64,000 nt of DNA, from assembly GCF_003473485.1 (NCBI RefSeq), contig NC_053046.1:29775332-29839331 (forward strand), given 5' to 3'. Source of the DNA: Medicago truncatula (taxonomy: Eukaryota > Streptophyta > Magnoliopsida > Fabales > Fabaceae). Under the pieces are notes generated by a model that had not been told where the DNA came from, searched no databases, and saw only the letters and a list, made by a program, of their open reading frames with translations. Made by a program: the position numbers and the translations under genes. Positions 34,487-45,903 of this stretch are shown here, in pieces. Each line of letters opens with the position of its first letter. Position 1 is the stretch's first letter.

Positions 34487-35624
34487 TGTTGGAACAAAAT
34501 GTGTTTAGCAAAAATAATCCTTAAGAGTTTTGATGATAATAAAGTATTAAAAATTGTCAATTGGATATGCTAATATTTGTTCAAGTGTACAAGACTATAG
34601 ACAAAAATTTGACATCCTAAAATGGTCTTGGAAGAACAAATAAAGAGCAAATACATCAACAAAAAGGGAAGTTTAAAGCGTTTGAAGAAAACTGCTCCTG
34701 AAATTTGAAGTGCTCCTGAAGACAAAGTGCTCCTGAAGTGATGACGTCATCAGAAGCAAGTTTATCAGAAGCTGTGAATCACCAGAAGCTGCAGTTCATC
34801 AGGAGATACAACTTAAAGCTTCAAAAGCTGTTTCAAGGATTCAAACTCGTCTAAGATTGCAGAAGACTAAAAAAGTATAACAACGGCTATTTTGAAAGGC
34901 ATTGGATGCTTATTCTTCAAAGAGCGTTGACATAGTACGTTTGTACGAAGTGTACAACCACTATCTCTACTACTCTGTTTTTGTCTCTACTATAAGACAA
35001 GAAAAACAGCTCTGCCTGCAACAATGTTCCTTCACATTGGGAACGCATTTGAAATTGATCCTTCATAGGACAATAACCATATCAGGCAAAGGATCATTGG
35101 TGATTTATCAAAAGCTTCAAACGACTCTTTTTGAATGTGCTGACAATTCAACGTCTCTTTCACACCTCTATATAAAGGAGTGAAGACTCAGAGTTTCACA
35201 AGAACAATACCAAACATTAGTTAAGCTAAAACTCTGTTGAAATTGTTCTCCACTTCAAAGTTCACTTAGAATTCTTATCAAAGCTCATATCTTAGAAATT
35301 CTAGAGTCTTTAGAGTCTGTATCTGATTTGTATTGTGAACACCACTGATTGTATATCAAGTGTTCAACTTCAAACAATTTTCTTTGTAATTCTGTTTGAA
35401 TTCAGAAGTCTCTTGCAGTTGTGCTTGAGCAATAGAAGTCTCTTGATTGTGTTCAGGAGCATAGGAAGTCTCTTGCAGTTGTGCTTGAACATTTGAAGTC
35501 TCTTACTAAGTTTAGTAGTGAGCATTTGTAATCAGATATTACATAGTGAACTCTCCTTGGAAGTGCAAGGGGGACAGGACTGACTTCTGGTTTGTGGAAG
35601 GAACCTGTATAAATTGCTTGTGTC

Positions 35625-35663
<39 letters not shown>

Positions 35664-35794
35664 CCGCTGCAATTAGTCTGAATATCACTTCAGAAGTAGA
35701 ACTCTATATTTTTTTGATCTGTACTTTCAGTTAGGAGAAAAAAAAGAAAAAGCCAACACAATTCAACCCCCTTCTTGTGTTTTTCTTACCTTCA
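34487..35794 (+). mobile_element. Copia-type solo LTR (1308 bp)
   Basis: It begins TGTTGGAACAAAATG and ends AACCCCCTTCTTGTG...CTTACCTTCA, that is TG...CA, with a perfect 5-bp duplication tactc at 34482-34486 and 35795-35799. The AATTCAACCCCCTTCTTGTG segment before the 3' end is typical of a class of plant Ty1-copia LTRs. TATAAAGGAG at about 35170-35180 would be the LTR promoter. Inside are repeats of GAAGTCTCTTG (35405-35510), GTGCTCCTGAA repeats (34690-34740) and a (CT)16 tract. No internal region or second LTR is present, so it formed by LTR-LTR recombination. Confidence 0.85.
35629..35660 (+). repeat. (CT)16 microsatellite
   Basis: An uninterrupted CT dinucleotide tract inside the solo LTR. 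Confidence 0.95.
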
Positions 35795-35799
35795 TACTC

Positions 35800-36882
35800 G
35801 TCTTAATTTGTCCGAGGTTGGTTGTCAAGTAAAATAATGTCATGACATACTTTCGGTTTTCCAAATTTTTTAGGTAGCAATCTATACCATAGCAAAGAGA
35901 GGACAATCATAGACTCGTCTTAATGTTTTTGAGTTGATACATACATGTCTTGGTGTTATTATTGATTTACAAATACAATGAATTTATTTCAGTAAAATAA
36001 ACTTGAATTTTGGTTTATTTTGCCGAGTTTTGTTTGATAAGTTGATATTGTAGGGATTGTTCGTGATAAGTTTTATTAACAAATGCTACCATATTATATT
36101 TGAGATGTTAGTTCATGGTAAAAGCTTAACATTATAAGAAATTCTATTATGAAAAGAGGCAACACATAATTGTCTTAAGAACAATGATCAAACTTTTACG
36201 GGAGGGTGTGGTTTTAATGAAGATATAGATCATTTGATTTTTAGTTGTAATTTTTTTTTGGTAGAATTTGGTGTTTGATTTTAAATTCGTTAGGTTTTGC
36301 TACAACGAACGACTCAGAGTACTATGTTGGATCATCTTGCGTGTTTTTGGCGATCTTGATGGTTTCTTAAAGTCGGTCTGGTTATCAATGAACATCTTTT
36401 ATCTTTCTACTATTTAGGTAATTTAAAAGGAAATAAATCGTTGCATTTTTCAGCAAAAGGAGGAACAATTGCAACCATTATGTGGAAGAAAAAAAAAAGG
36501 TTTAATCCTATTCATTGATTGTCTTTTATTTCTTAGTTGGTTCCTCTTCTTGTTTTGCTGGTCCTTCCTTGACTTGTGATGTAACTTGGTAAGTATTATA
36601 AATCTTATACATCTTGTATGAGAATGATTTTTTTTAGTGTGTTTAATATATTTCATTATGACTTTTTTTTAAAAACTTAAAATAATAATAAATCAGGTAT
36701 ATTAATTACTTTGGCCAAAAAATGCTAAATAGAAAGATTTTATTTGAAAATATCGTAATAAATGATTGATATGTTTTTTTTTTTAGGGAAAATTCCATGA
36801 ATGCCTTTTAATAAATATAATTGTCTTAATTACATTAATATTCTCCCTTGTTTACCGGCCAAACCAAAAAAAATAAGAATAC
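35800..36882. other. Intergenic, nothing recognised
   Basis: AT-rich DNA; a LINE-like tail cannot be excluded near 36170-36420 but no domain could be read. Confidence 0.3.
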
Positions 36883-36889
36883 TAATTTA

Positions 36890-37244
36890 CAAGGCCGTTC
36901 CATAAATTTTTGGAGGCTCGGCTCTAATATTAAAAATGGCCCCTAATAAAAATAATTAATGATAATTTAAATAATTGTAAATTAAGAATAAACATTATTT
37001 TGATTTTAATTTGTTTTTGTTGAATTTTTGTTGTTGATAGATATGTGGATTTGGCCTAACTATTCAATTTACTCTTTACTTTTGTCAAATAATAAGTGTT
37101 TGATTTAGACTTACATAACAAAAGAAAATATTATCCTACATCCCAACAATTATACGCATACCCCTGTAAATAGTTGAGGCCCCATAAATTGGAGGCTAGG
37201 CTCGGCTCCCTGGAGCTCCTTGCACATGACAAGGAACGGCCTTG
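36890..37244. mobile_element. TIR element CAAGGCCGTTCC (355 bp)
   Basis: A perfect 12-bp terminal inverted repeat: CAAGGCCGTTCC at 36890 and GGAACGGCCTTG ending at 37244. The flanks are taattta (36883-36889) and taatttg (37245-37251), 6 of 7 matching. Inside, GGAGGCTCGGCTC and GGAGGCTAGGCTCGGCTCC are further repeats. There is no coding capacity. The class is probably hAT-like. Confidence 0.7.
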
Positions 37245-37251
37245 TAATTTG

Positions 37252-38640
37252 CACGTCGTCTAAAAACAAAAAAAATCAGATGTTAACTTCTTTTTTTTGA
37301 CAAATCAGATGTTAACTATTATGCTCTTTCTCCTCAAATTCAGATGTTAATAAATAAATTAAAGATTATCCATTATTATTAGCACAAAATCCATAGAATA
37401 ATTTTATAATTTGAGATCAGTCTCAGATTTGATAACATTAAATATTTATTATTATACCCTATAAAAAAATTATAATTTTTTTTTACTCAATGTGAACGTA
37501 TCTTACTTTTTTTTACTAAATGTGAAGAATATCCTTCATTTTTTAATAATCTTATAGCAGTGATTATTTGAAAAGCATGATGAAGATACCCTCAATGTGA
37601 ACGTTTCTTCCTTAGGGTATGTTTGATTTTTTTCTTTTCAACTTGAACACTTTATTAGTATTTTTGCAATTTGGGCACACATTATTTCAATCTGTATCCT
37701 TGCAACTTATCAATTTCTTTCCTTCCTAGGCTTCTATTAACATAGAAGTCAGTACACCTATTTTGGCTTATTTTTATATCAATTATGCTTATGAACATTA
37801 ATTGTCACGTGAAAGGCTTTTCCAACTCAGCACTCACCATTCAAAAAGAGTTGTGTTATCTGAACATTCATATATGTGACAATTTTTGTGACAACCAAAA
37901 TTTTATAAAGGAAATGAGGCAGTGACACAAAAACCAAAACAATAGAGTGAGAAAGTAAAAAGATAATGTGAGTATAAAAAAGAAAGTTGTCACAAAAGTT
38001 ATAAAAAATGATTGTTGAAATTTCATTTCTCATCAAAAATTACCATAGATACAAACTTGGGGGATTTGAGGAGCTTTTGTTGCTATTCAAATTTGGGTAT
38101 TTACTATTTAGGTGTAAACAAGTTTTAGATGTTTGTATTTGCAACTATGATACTTTTAATCTATGCACCATAGAATATTAGCTTCAAAACAGTATACACC
38201 ATTTAGCAATAACTATGAAATTGGTTTTAAAACATTATAAAGAATTTCAAACTTGATACAAATCTAAAGATTTAATATTATTTTTTTTGGTGGTGGTGGA
38301 GAATTTAATCTTTTAACAGATTTTATAACATACTTTTTACGTTAATAATAGATAAACAAGAATCGAGAGAGAACAAGAGTGGGAGAATTGCACTCATGAC
38401 CTTATACGTTTCTGTTTAAATTTGCAAGGTTGATCAACAATTAAATAACTAATGAACGACTAATCGATAAATTCATTAATAAATATCAAAAGAAATAACA
38501 TTACATCAAATGATTCCTTAAAAAAAAATTACATCAAATGATAAAAAGTTGAATACTATTACTAACAAAACCCTAGAATATAGAAGTAATTGCCACTTTA
38601 TTTAAAAGTTAAAACAAAAGTAAGCAAATCTTTATAATTA
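37252..38640. other. Intergenic, nothing recognised
   Basis: AT-rich DNA with short poly-T tracts; no supported gene or element. Confidence 0.35.
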
Positions 38641-38644
38641 ATTA

Positions 38645-39214
38645 CTAACAACAACCTCCACAGCCACCTCCACAACCACCTCCACCGCCTCCATGATCCC
38701 CTCCACCATGATGCCCTCCACCACCACCTCCAGTACCTCCACCACTATTTACTTGCCCATGCCCTCCACCACAACCTCCACCACCACCTCCACACCCACC
38801 ACCTACGCCGCCTCCATGATCCCCTCCACACCCACCACCTCCGCCGCCTCCATGATCCCCTCCACCATGATGCCCTCCACCACTATTTACTTGCCCATGC
38901 CCGCCACCACCACCTCCAGTACCTCCACCACTATTTACTTGCCCATGCCCGCCACAACCACCTCCAGTACCTCCACCACCATTTCCATGCCCGTGCCCTC
39001 CACCACCATCGCAACCGCCTGCTTGATTTCCATTTGAAGAAATGGACATTGCTCCAGCACTCATAATAAACATGTTATCATTCTTGGGAGCACTACCACT
39101 ACGTTTTGTGACCTTCGTAGCTTTTGAAACATGTTGAGCACCATCATTCTTCTTTTTCTTGTCGCCCTTATCATCATCCCATTTCTTCCCTTGTTTGGAA
39201 CTACAACTTCCCAT
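38645..39214 (-). CDS. Glycine-rich protein with predicted N-terminal lipidation
   Basis: A single-exon frame of 189 residues. The N-terminus MGSCSSKQGKK fits a myristoylation signal (Gly2, Ser6, downstream lysines), with Cys4 available for palmitoylation, so plasma-membrane attachment is likely. Residues 10-45 are very basic and acidic (KKWDDDKGDKKKKND, KATKVTKRSG). A short hydrophobic stretch around NMFIMSAGAMSIS follows. From about residue 63 the chain is Gly-rich repeats interspersed with His and Cys: GGGHGHGNGGGG, HGQVNSGGGTGGG (repeated several times), GGGHHGGGDHGGGG, ending GGCGGCC. No signal peptide, so it is not a cell-wall GRP. There is no known catalytic domain. His/Cys clusters could bind metal (inference). 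The repeat copies at DNA level suggest expansion by slippage. Confidence 0.7.
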   Translation of the reverse strand: MGSCSSKQGKKWDDDKGDKKKKNDGAQHVSKATKVTKRSGSAPKNDNMFIMSAGAMSISSNGNQAGGCDGGGGHGHGNGGGGTGGGCGGHGQVNSGGGTGGGGGGHGQVNSGGGHHGGGDHGGGGGGGCGGDHGGGVGGGCGGGGGGCGGGHGQVNSGGGTGGGGGGHHGGGDHGGGGGGCGGGCGGCC

Positions 39215-41030
39215 GACGTAAAATTTTTATGAGAGAAAAAAATGATGTATTGTGTGATTCTAATAATCACGAGATCAATGGAAGATTCATAGAAACTACT
39301 TAGCATTTGTTTTCTATGAAATAAATTGCATTGCTATGATGCTATGAAATATTTTGTGTGATTTTATTTCTGCATGCTTTTTAAGTGGTAGCGTGGACTA
39401 TTAACTGAACTATGTTCACGATGACAATAGGTTTCCATTAATCACCTCCTATTCACTTCTTCAAAATTAATCACGTCCCACATTTTTCTATCGAATAAAA
39501 ATGTTTAATTTGGTCATTGAATTGTCAATTTGTTATCAATATAATCTCTTATTAAAGTCCCTTAAAAAAAATCTCTTATTAAAGTCAATTATAAAGTCAT
39601 GAACTATTTGTATAAAAAAAAGTTCCTAAACTATTCTCCCATCGAAATATTTAGTCTATCAGTTAACGAAATTGTTTAACAATTAAATTGATGTATTTTT
39701 CGTATTTTAATTAGTTGATTTTAATAGTTTAAAACTAATTTGGTGAGAGATGAGAGGATAATAAATTAGGGATCAAATAAACGGTTTATTCTTTTCTTTT
39801 ATATTTGATCTTAACTCTTCGTATTGATAATAGGGTCGGTCCAAAGGTCAATGTGTCAAAGTTAACTTTTAAGCTTTAAAATTTTGGCCCAAAACAAGTT
39901 AAATAAAAAATTAATTTTAGTTATAAATTAAAATTTGCTCAAAAAATGTTATAAATATATAGTGATAGATTATTATTAAATGTTTGCTTAGCTTAATTGT
40001 TTAATTTGTGGACCTCATATTCTCTTTGACCCAAGTTCAAACTTGATTTATCTTTTTACAGGTTTTTGTTATATTTTACTTTATTTTAAAATGCTTTGTT
40101 ATAAAATTTGTTTTAAGGTTCTAAAAACATTGGTCCGGTCTTGTAAAGAAATATTTATATCCTTCTTACATTTATTTATATCAGCAACATTAGTTAAGAA
40201 TGTAGCATCCAAAAACACCAACAAAACCAATATCGTCTCACAAAGAAAGAAACTCAAACTCATTACATTACTCAAGTGGTTAGATAAATGAGTATCCGTA
40301 ATTTTGAATCGATCGAAACTATCCAAATTATTCACTTCATGACACAAACAATTTTTGAACAAATTTCATTTACCTTTAACCGAAGTCAAAATTACTATTG
40401 CGTTTTACTCTAAGAACAAAATAGTTAAACCAAAGAAACTCATCACAACCTACACCAAAAAAAAAAAGAAACTCCATCACAACATTAACATTAACAGGGG
40501 ACAACTCATAGGCTATATATGAATCCCAACTACGTGATACGCGGGTAAGATACGTTAACAAAAATTTTATACCTAAAATTTATATGTATGTAAAATACTT
40601 GAAAAAAAAAAAGTATTGATTATTCTTCATTATTATATTAATATAAAAGTCACAATTTTTTAAAAATAATACATGTGATTAAAATAAAAAAAAATGTAAA
40701 GTTTTCGTATAAATCAAGAGAAACATCATTATAAGCATCTTAAAATTGAATTATATACATCTCTAGTGAATTTTCATAAAATTATCTCACTTTTTTACCC
40801 TTCAACTTTTCTAGGACATCTTGTCAAAAAAAATAACTTTTCTAAGACACATATATGTGAAGTATCTTATAAGTATCCTTGTGTATCTGTAGAGTATCCG
40901 ATAAAATATTTTTAAAAAAATTAAAAAAATTAATTTCGATACTTCATGGGTACGTATCCGTTAGTATTTGTGGAGTATCGCGGTATCTAATACATGTAAG
41001 CCTCCGTTTTGGAGTATCTGAGCTTCATAG
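39215..41030. other. Intergenic upstream of the glycine-rich gene
   Basis: AT-rich DNA. I recognise no promoter element, gene or transposon border here. Confidence 0.35.
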
Positions 41031-41408
41031 CTCATAGGTAGATTTTTTTTTTCCGATCCTATATGCCAAAAAAATCCAAATCTGATCCCTTTCACTTTTA
41101 TTTTCCAAAATGACCCACTTTCTATTTTGGTGATTTTTTTTTTTGTCATTTTCCTCATTCCCGCCATTTGAAACAACGGGAATGAACCCCCTCTCTGACA
41201 CATGTCTGTGCGTGACAGATTCTGCATGTTTGACCACTTTTTTTTTTTAATTTGTTTTTCATTACCGCCATTTTGAAATGGAGGGATTTTTTTTGTTGTT
41301 GCAACATATGTATATTAAAAACACAAATAATAATAAGTAAAAAATATTAATGATAATGTTAATAAATATTAATTTATTTGAACTCATAATACATAACGTT
41401 ATTAACTA

Positions 41409-42130
41409 TCAGTTATTTATGCTTGGACAATTTTTCCTAATATGACCGGTATGCCGACACAACCCACATTGTCTCGGTGTCGGAGTCCTCTCTACCACCT
41501 CATCGTCCATTTCAGTCTTTATGCGAGTACTATTGGGTCGACTTTTCTTTAGTCTTCGCATGTTTGGATTATGGCAAAGCTCAAGACCGTCGTATGGTGG
41601 CCAATAACTCTTGTCATAGACTACTTTGAATGTTGTGTTGTAGATGTAGTAAACAACACTCTTGTTTTTGAACACAACTGGAATAAGGATTGTATAATCA
41701 TGGTGAAATGAAGAACACGCGACTATGACATGGGAACAAGGCAAATGTAAAGCTTGATATTTTCCACAATCACACCATCCCGCTTGTAGGTCCACCTTGA
41801 AAGTTCTCATTGGCCTTCCCTATCTATAGTTGACGCAGACTGAGAAGGAATACCTTTCTCGGTCAAACTGTTCGACATGATGGATGTTAGACTTAACAAT
41901 GTCATCCTTAATCGCATTCTGGCAATATTCACTGAACACATCTCCAGAACCTACCCTTGCAAATGCTTTTGAGCCTATCGGCAAAGAGACATGTCAGCCT
42001 ATAGTAGGTTGATTGGACTATAGGTGTAACAGGTAGGTTTTGTGTTCCCTTAAACACAGAGTTCCAAGACTCAACGATGTTGCTTGTCATGTCGCCCCAT
42101 CTTCAACCCTCGTCATATGCTTGAGTCCGT
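41409..42130 (-). pseudogene. MULE transposase C-terminal part
   Basis: The minus strand reads, with frame breaks, YDEG*RWGDMTSNIVESWNS, VFKGTQNLPVTPIVQSTYYR, then FSEYCQNAIKDDIVKSNIHH and VEQFDRERYSFSV, and in the clean frame at 41810-41409 a SWIM zinc finger (DLQAGWCDCGKYQALHLPCSH, C-x-C-x(n)-C-x-H) and a CCHC zinc knuckle (CGLCRHTGHIRKNC). This is the tail of a Mutator-type transposase. There is a stop between YR and GRPMR and the catalytic domain is absent, so it is dead. Confidence 0.8.
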
Positions 42131-42139
42131 TTTTCATGA

Positions 42140-43206
42140 TTGCTTTTTAGTCAACAATTGAAGACTAACATTCATTATTTTAAACACTTTCGCTGGAGGC
42201 CCTATCTCAACTTTCATTACAACAACAAAGAAGAAAGCCAGATATGGTCTGCAAACACATATCTCATATGTTTTCAGATAGTCGAGAGACATCAGACAGA
42301 TAGAGTAAGGCTTCAATTTGGCTTACCACAACATCCACCTGCCTTATTAGATAATTTGAAAGATTTCCACAAAATTTCTTTGACAAAAGATAAAATTAAA
42401 GACTCGTGGAGAGATAAGCATCATCGTCAAGTCCAATGGTGGAACCAACGTCATCAGTTAGCATTAGACAATGTTCGGTATAACCATGAGGTTTATCCAA
42501 ATCGTCAATATTTTGCATGGTATTGGGAATTTTTCGGAGATCATTTGTGGCTTTCTAGAGAAGAATTATTGAAAACCCCAAGGCAAGCATGTGCAAGAAT
42601 TTTACCAAGATTGTCGCGTGACTATCATGCAGCGCCATAAACCTATATGGTGTCAATTGAAAATATTTGGTCAAATGCACCTCCACCCCACAACCAATTC
42701 ATTACACCTTCACCCACTTACTTTGACCAAAGCTTTAACCCATCCTCCAATTACAACTACAACCAAACTTACCAATCACCACCACAACCCACAAACCAAA
42801 TCTTACAAAACACCTCAATCTCATATCCAAGCTATTCTCAACAAAGTCATCATGGAGAAAGCTCCCGAACATCAAACTATTCATTTGATGACATCAATCC
42901 AACTCAGTACACCTCACAAACCAGTTACCCAGACTAGTCACAATACTCCTCGTTCAACCTACCAACCCCTCCATACATTGTAAACTATCCCAAAACAAAC
43001 TACACACCTCAATGGCCAAATTCACAAACTAATACCATAGAAAGTCTAACAGCAGGGTTTAACGACGATGACTTCGTTAATGAAATATGGACCAACTCAG
43101 CCCCACAAGTGAAAAATGAAGTCACTATGGAAACTAATGATGATACTGAAATTCCTGATGAGGATGTGGAACAGGAAGAGCACGAGGAAGAGGAAGAGCA
43201 AAACTA
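42140..43206 (+). pseudogene. Plant mobile domain (PMD) fragment in MULE C
   Basis: The plus-strand frame includes ICFQIVERHQTDRVRLQFGL, PQHPPALLDNLKDFHKI, SWRDKHHRQVQWWNQRH and YPNRQYFAWYW. This is the C-terminal half of the plant mobile domain that accompanies many MULE transposases and the MAIL/MAIN proteins. It is followed by a low-complexity Asn/Pro/Thr/Ser tail and, in a shifted frame, an acidic end (EDVEQEEHEEEEEQN). The N-terminal half is missing, replaced by the reversed transposase, so an internal deletion joined the two genes. Confidence 0.7.
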
Positions 43207-43703
43207 ACGACCCGTACGAACTAAAAAAGATAAATTATGTGCTACGGGAGGTTATAGTTTACATTGGCGTAAATGGATGTTGTGGAGAAAGTAGTTTTTG
43301 TTTTTATTTCTAACACTATGAATAAAATAATTAGTGTTTTTAAATTAATAAATAATATTTATCATCATTATCCTTATAATTAATACGCATATGTTGCCTA
43401 AAAAAAACAAAAAACGAAAAAAAATAACCAATATTCAATCCCGCCATTTCAAATGGCGGTAATGAAAAAAAAATTAAAAGAAAAATGATCAAACCTGCGG
43501 AACCTGTCACGCACAGACATATGTCAGAGAAGGGGCTCATTCCCGCCGTTTCGAAAGGCAAGAATGAGGAAAACGACAAAAAAAAAAAAAAAAAAAACCA
43601 CCAAAAATATAAAGTGGGTCATTTTGAAAAATAAAATTGAGAGGGGTTCAGATTTTGGATTTTTTTGGGATATAGGGTTAGAAGAAAAAAATTCTCATAG
43701 GTA

Positions 43704-44225
43704 TAGAATATTTATGATGATAAATACAAAGCTAGCCACAACTTATATGATCTCATGATCAACATAATTTAGTTTTTATTTTCTATCTAATCGATGACTT
43801 CTATCAAGAACAATAATAGATTGATTACGAATTCTACTAACACTAACGTAATGTTGATTCCGCTTTCGTCCCCGACCTCTCATTATGAAATTATCAATTT
43901 CGGGTGATGTAAGTAGTTATGTAAACCTAAACTTTTTTGTAACCAAATTATTTAATAGATAATTCATTTTTTTAAATAATATATTGATAGAGGATATTTT
44001 AAATAATTATTTGATTAAAATTAAATTACTTATTTTAATCATGAAATAATTTTATTATATATAATGATGAGCAGGACTAGGGGTAAGGTTGTGATAACAA
44101 ATTTTTAGGGGCAAGGTTGTCATACCAAAAAGCAAAACCTGAAGCCGCTGGAGTCTACAATTTATCTGTGTTTTAAAAGTAATTTTTAGTAGCGACTTTA
44201 TTTTGATTTTGATCATATAAGAAAA
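43704..44225. other. Upstream region of the SINA-like gene
   Basis: AT-rich spacer with a short repeated phrase (GGGGTAAGGTTGTGATAAC / GGGGCAAGGTTGTCATACC at 44079-44130). Likely promoter DNA of the gene at 44232; no motif chosen. Confidence 0.35.
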
Positions 44226-44231
44226 GTTGTA

Positions 44232-45903
44232 ATGGAGCCTCTAATGATTTCCAACCCTAATTTGTTTGATTGCTGCAAATGTTTTCAACCCTTAACTATT
44301 CCTGTCTTTCAGGTATGCATTTTCTTTTCATTTTTCTTTCATGAATTATTTTCATATGTGAAGAGCCAATATGTTTCAAGCTCTATATTCATTAGTGTCG
44401 GCTAACAGATACAGACACGGACACAAAACACTATACGACGATACGGCTATTAATTTGAGAAAATCGTATAATTTAGTGTAATTATGTGTGTGGTGTTGTG
44501 TGGGGCACGACACATGTCCATCACTGGGACTCGCCTAATATGAGTGTCTGCTTCGTAGCACATGACACACCCCATCATGCTCCAAATTAGACATGAGCGT
44601 GACCCCCCGAGTGACAAATGACCCAATAAATCTTGGATAGACTATGAAATTTTTGAGAAGAATATATTGAGAATGATTACCTTTATGTTGGTTATACTTT
44701 TGATTACAAAACTTGCTAACAAGCCTTACAATGAATCTCTTATTTTATTCTAACAAATGGTTCAAAGTATAATTTGATGATTTTCTTTTATGTTGCAATA
44801 CCTTTCAGTGTGATAATGGTCATATTGTTTGCTCTACCTGCTGTACTAAACTTAGGAACAAGTGTCATGAGTGCTCGTTGCGCATTAGCTCAAAACGTTG
44901 TAAAGCCATTGAGAATATATTGTTATCTATTGAAATGCCATGTCCGAATGCAAACCATGGTTGCAAGGAGAAAATAAGTTACACTGGAAATAGGAAGCAT
45001 GAAGACGAATGCATCTACTTTCCATGTTACTGCCCTCTTTCTGGTTGTGACTTTGCTGCATCATCAGAAGTGTTGTCCAACCATTTCAGCCATAAACATG
45101 GGGATTCTCGAATCAAATTTTCTTATGGTCACTCCTTCAATGTCTCTTTGAAGTCTAATGATGAAACCATTGTTCTTCAAGAGGAAACTGAGGGCAAACT
45201 ATTTATTCTCAATAATAGAACCACACTTTTGGGAAATGGAGTCAATATTTGCTGCATTGGTCCTAACTCTTCTGAGTCCGAGTATAGTTATGATATATTG
45301 GCTAGGTCTCAGATATGCAAACTGACTTTACAGTCTTTTGTGAAGAACGTCCAAGAGGTTGCTTTAGCAACTCCTTCATCAGAGTTGCTTGTGATTCCAT
45401 TTGGTTCTTCCGAACCTCTCAAGCTAGATATTTGTATAACCCCCATGGTACCTCCTATCTCCTTTTCTTTGCTTTATTATTATTTTTTTTTTCCGATTAC
45501 ATTTTTGTTATTTTCTTTTCTGTTTTGAATTTATACTATAGCATTTTATCTCAAATTCATCAGTTTTTGAAATGCCAAAACTAAGGTTGTTAGTGTTTTC
45601 TATTTTTGGATTAGTTCTTGAAATGTCAGTCTCAAATTTTCTTTTACTGATTTAATGGTATTTGTGGTGCAGATGCAAATCTACGTGGAAGATCTGATTG
45701 GAAAGACAATTCCCCTGAGGGTTGAGAGTTCAGACACGATAGTCGATGTGAAGAAGAAGATTCTTGACAAGGAAGGGATCCCAATACACGAGCAACGTCT
45801 AATCAACGACGGTAAGCAACTAGAGGACAATCTTACCCTTGCCAGTTACAACATCCAAGAGAACTCAACCATCCTCCTTGTCCTCCGCCTCCATGGGAGC
45901 TAG
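44232..45903 (+). CDS. SINA-like RING E3 ligase fused to a ubiquitin-like domain
   Basis: Three exons, 44232-44312, 44809-45447 and 45673-45903 (introns in phase 0, GT...AG), give 316 residues. The RING is split by intron 1: CCKC (15-18), then CDNGH (28-32), CSTC (35-38), CHEC (46-49). Next comes the SIAH-type zinc finger region ([37 protein letters not shown]) and a shortened TRAF-like substrate-binding part. Exon 3 encodes a 76-residue ubiquitin-like domain ([15 protein letters not shown] to LVLRLHGS) joined directly after ICITPM. It keeps the Leu8, Ile44, Val70 patch and Lys11, Lys27, Lys29, Lys33 and Lys48, but Lys6 and Lys63 are Glu and the end is HGS instead of RGG, so it cannot be conjugated or trimmed like ubiquitin. 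Role: probably substrate ubiquitination with a built-in docking module (inference). Confidence 0.82.

Larger units (their letters stand above)
41041..43693. mobile_element. MULE transposon C with long TIRs (2653 bp)
   Basis: A perfect 10-bp target duplication, ctcataggta, at 41031-41040 and 43694-43703 defines the borders. Inverted ends extend about 250 bp (41041-41293 and 43436-43693) and share CCTATAT-CCAAAAAAATCC, AAAATGACCCACTTT, TCATTCCCGCC, ATGTCTGTGCGTGACAG and a small CCGCCATTT/AAATGGCGG palindrome. Inside, a C-terminal transposase part is on the minus strand (41409-42130) and a plant-mobile-domain frame is on the plus strand (42140-43206). The catalytic DDE region is missing, so it is non-autonomous. 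Confidence 0.9.

Noticed and set aside
38693..39037. Plus-strand Thr/Ser/Pro-rich frame opposite the glycine-rich gene
   Set aside because: It is the antisense shadow of the Gly repeats; composition is forced by the complementary strand.
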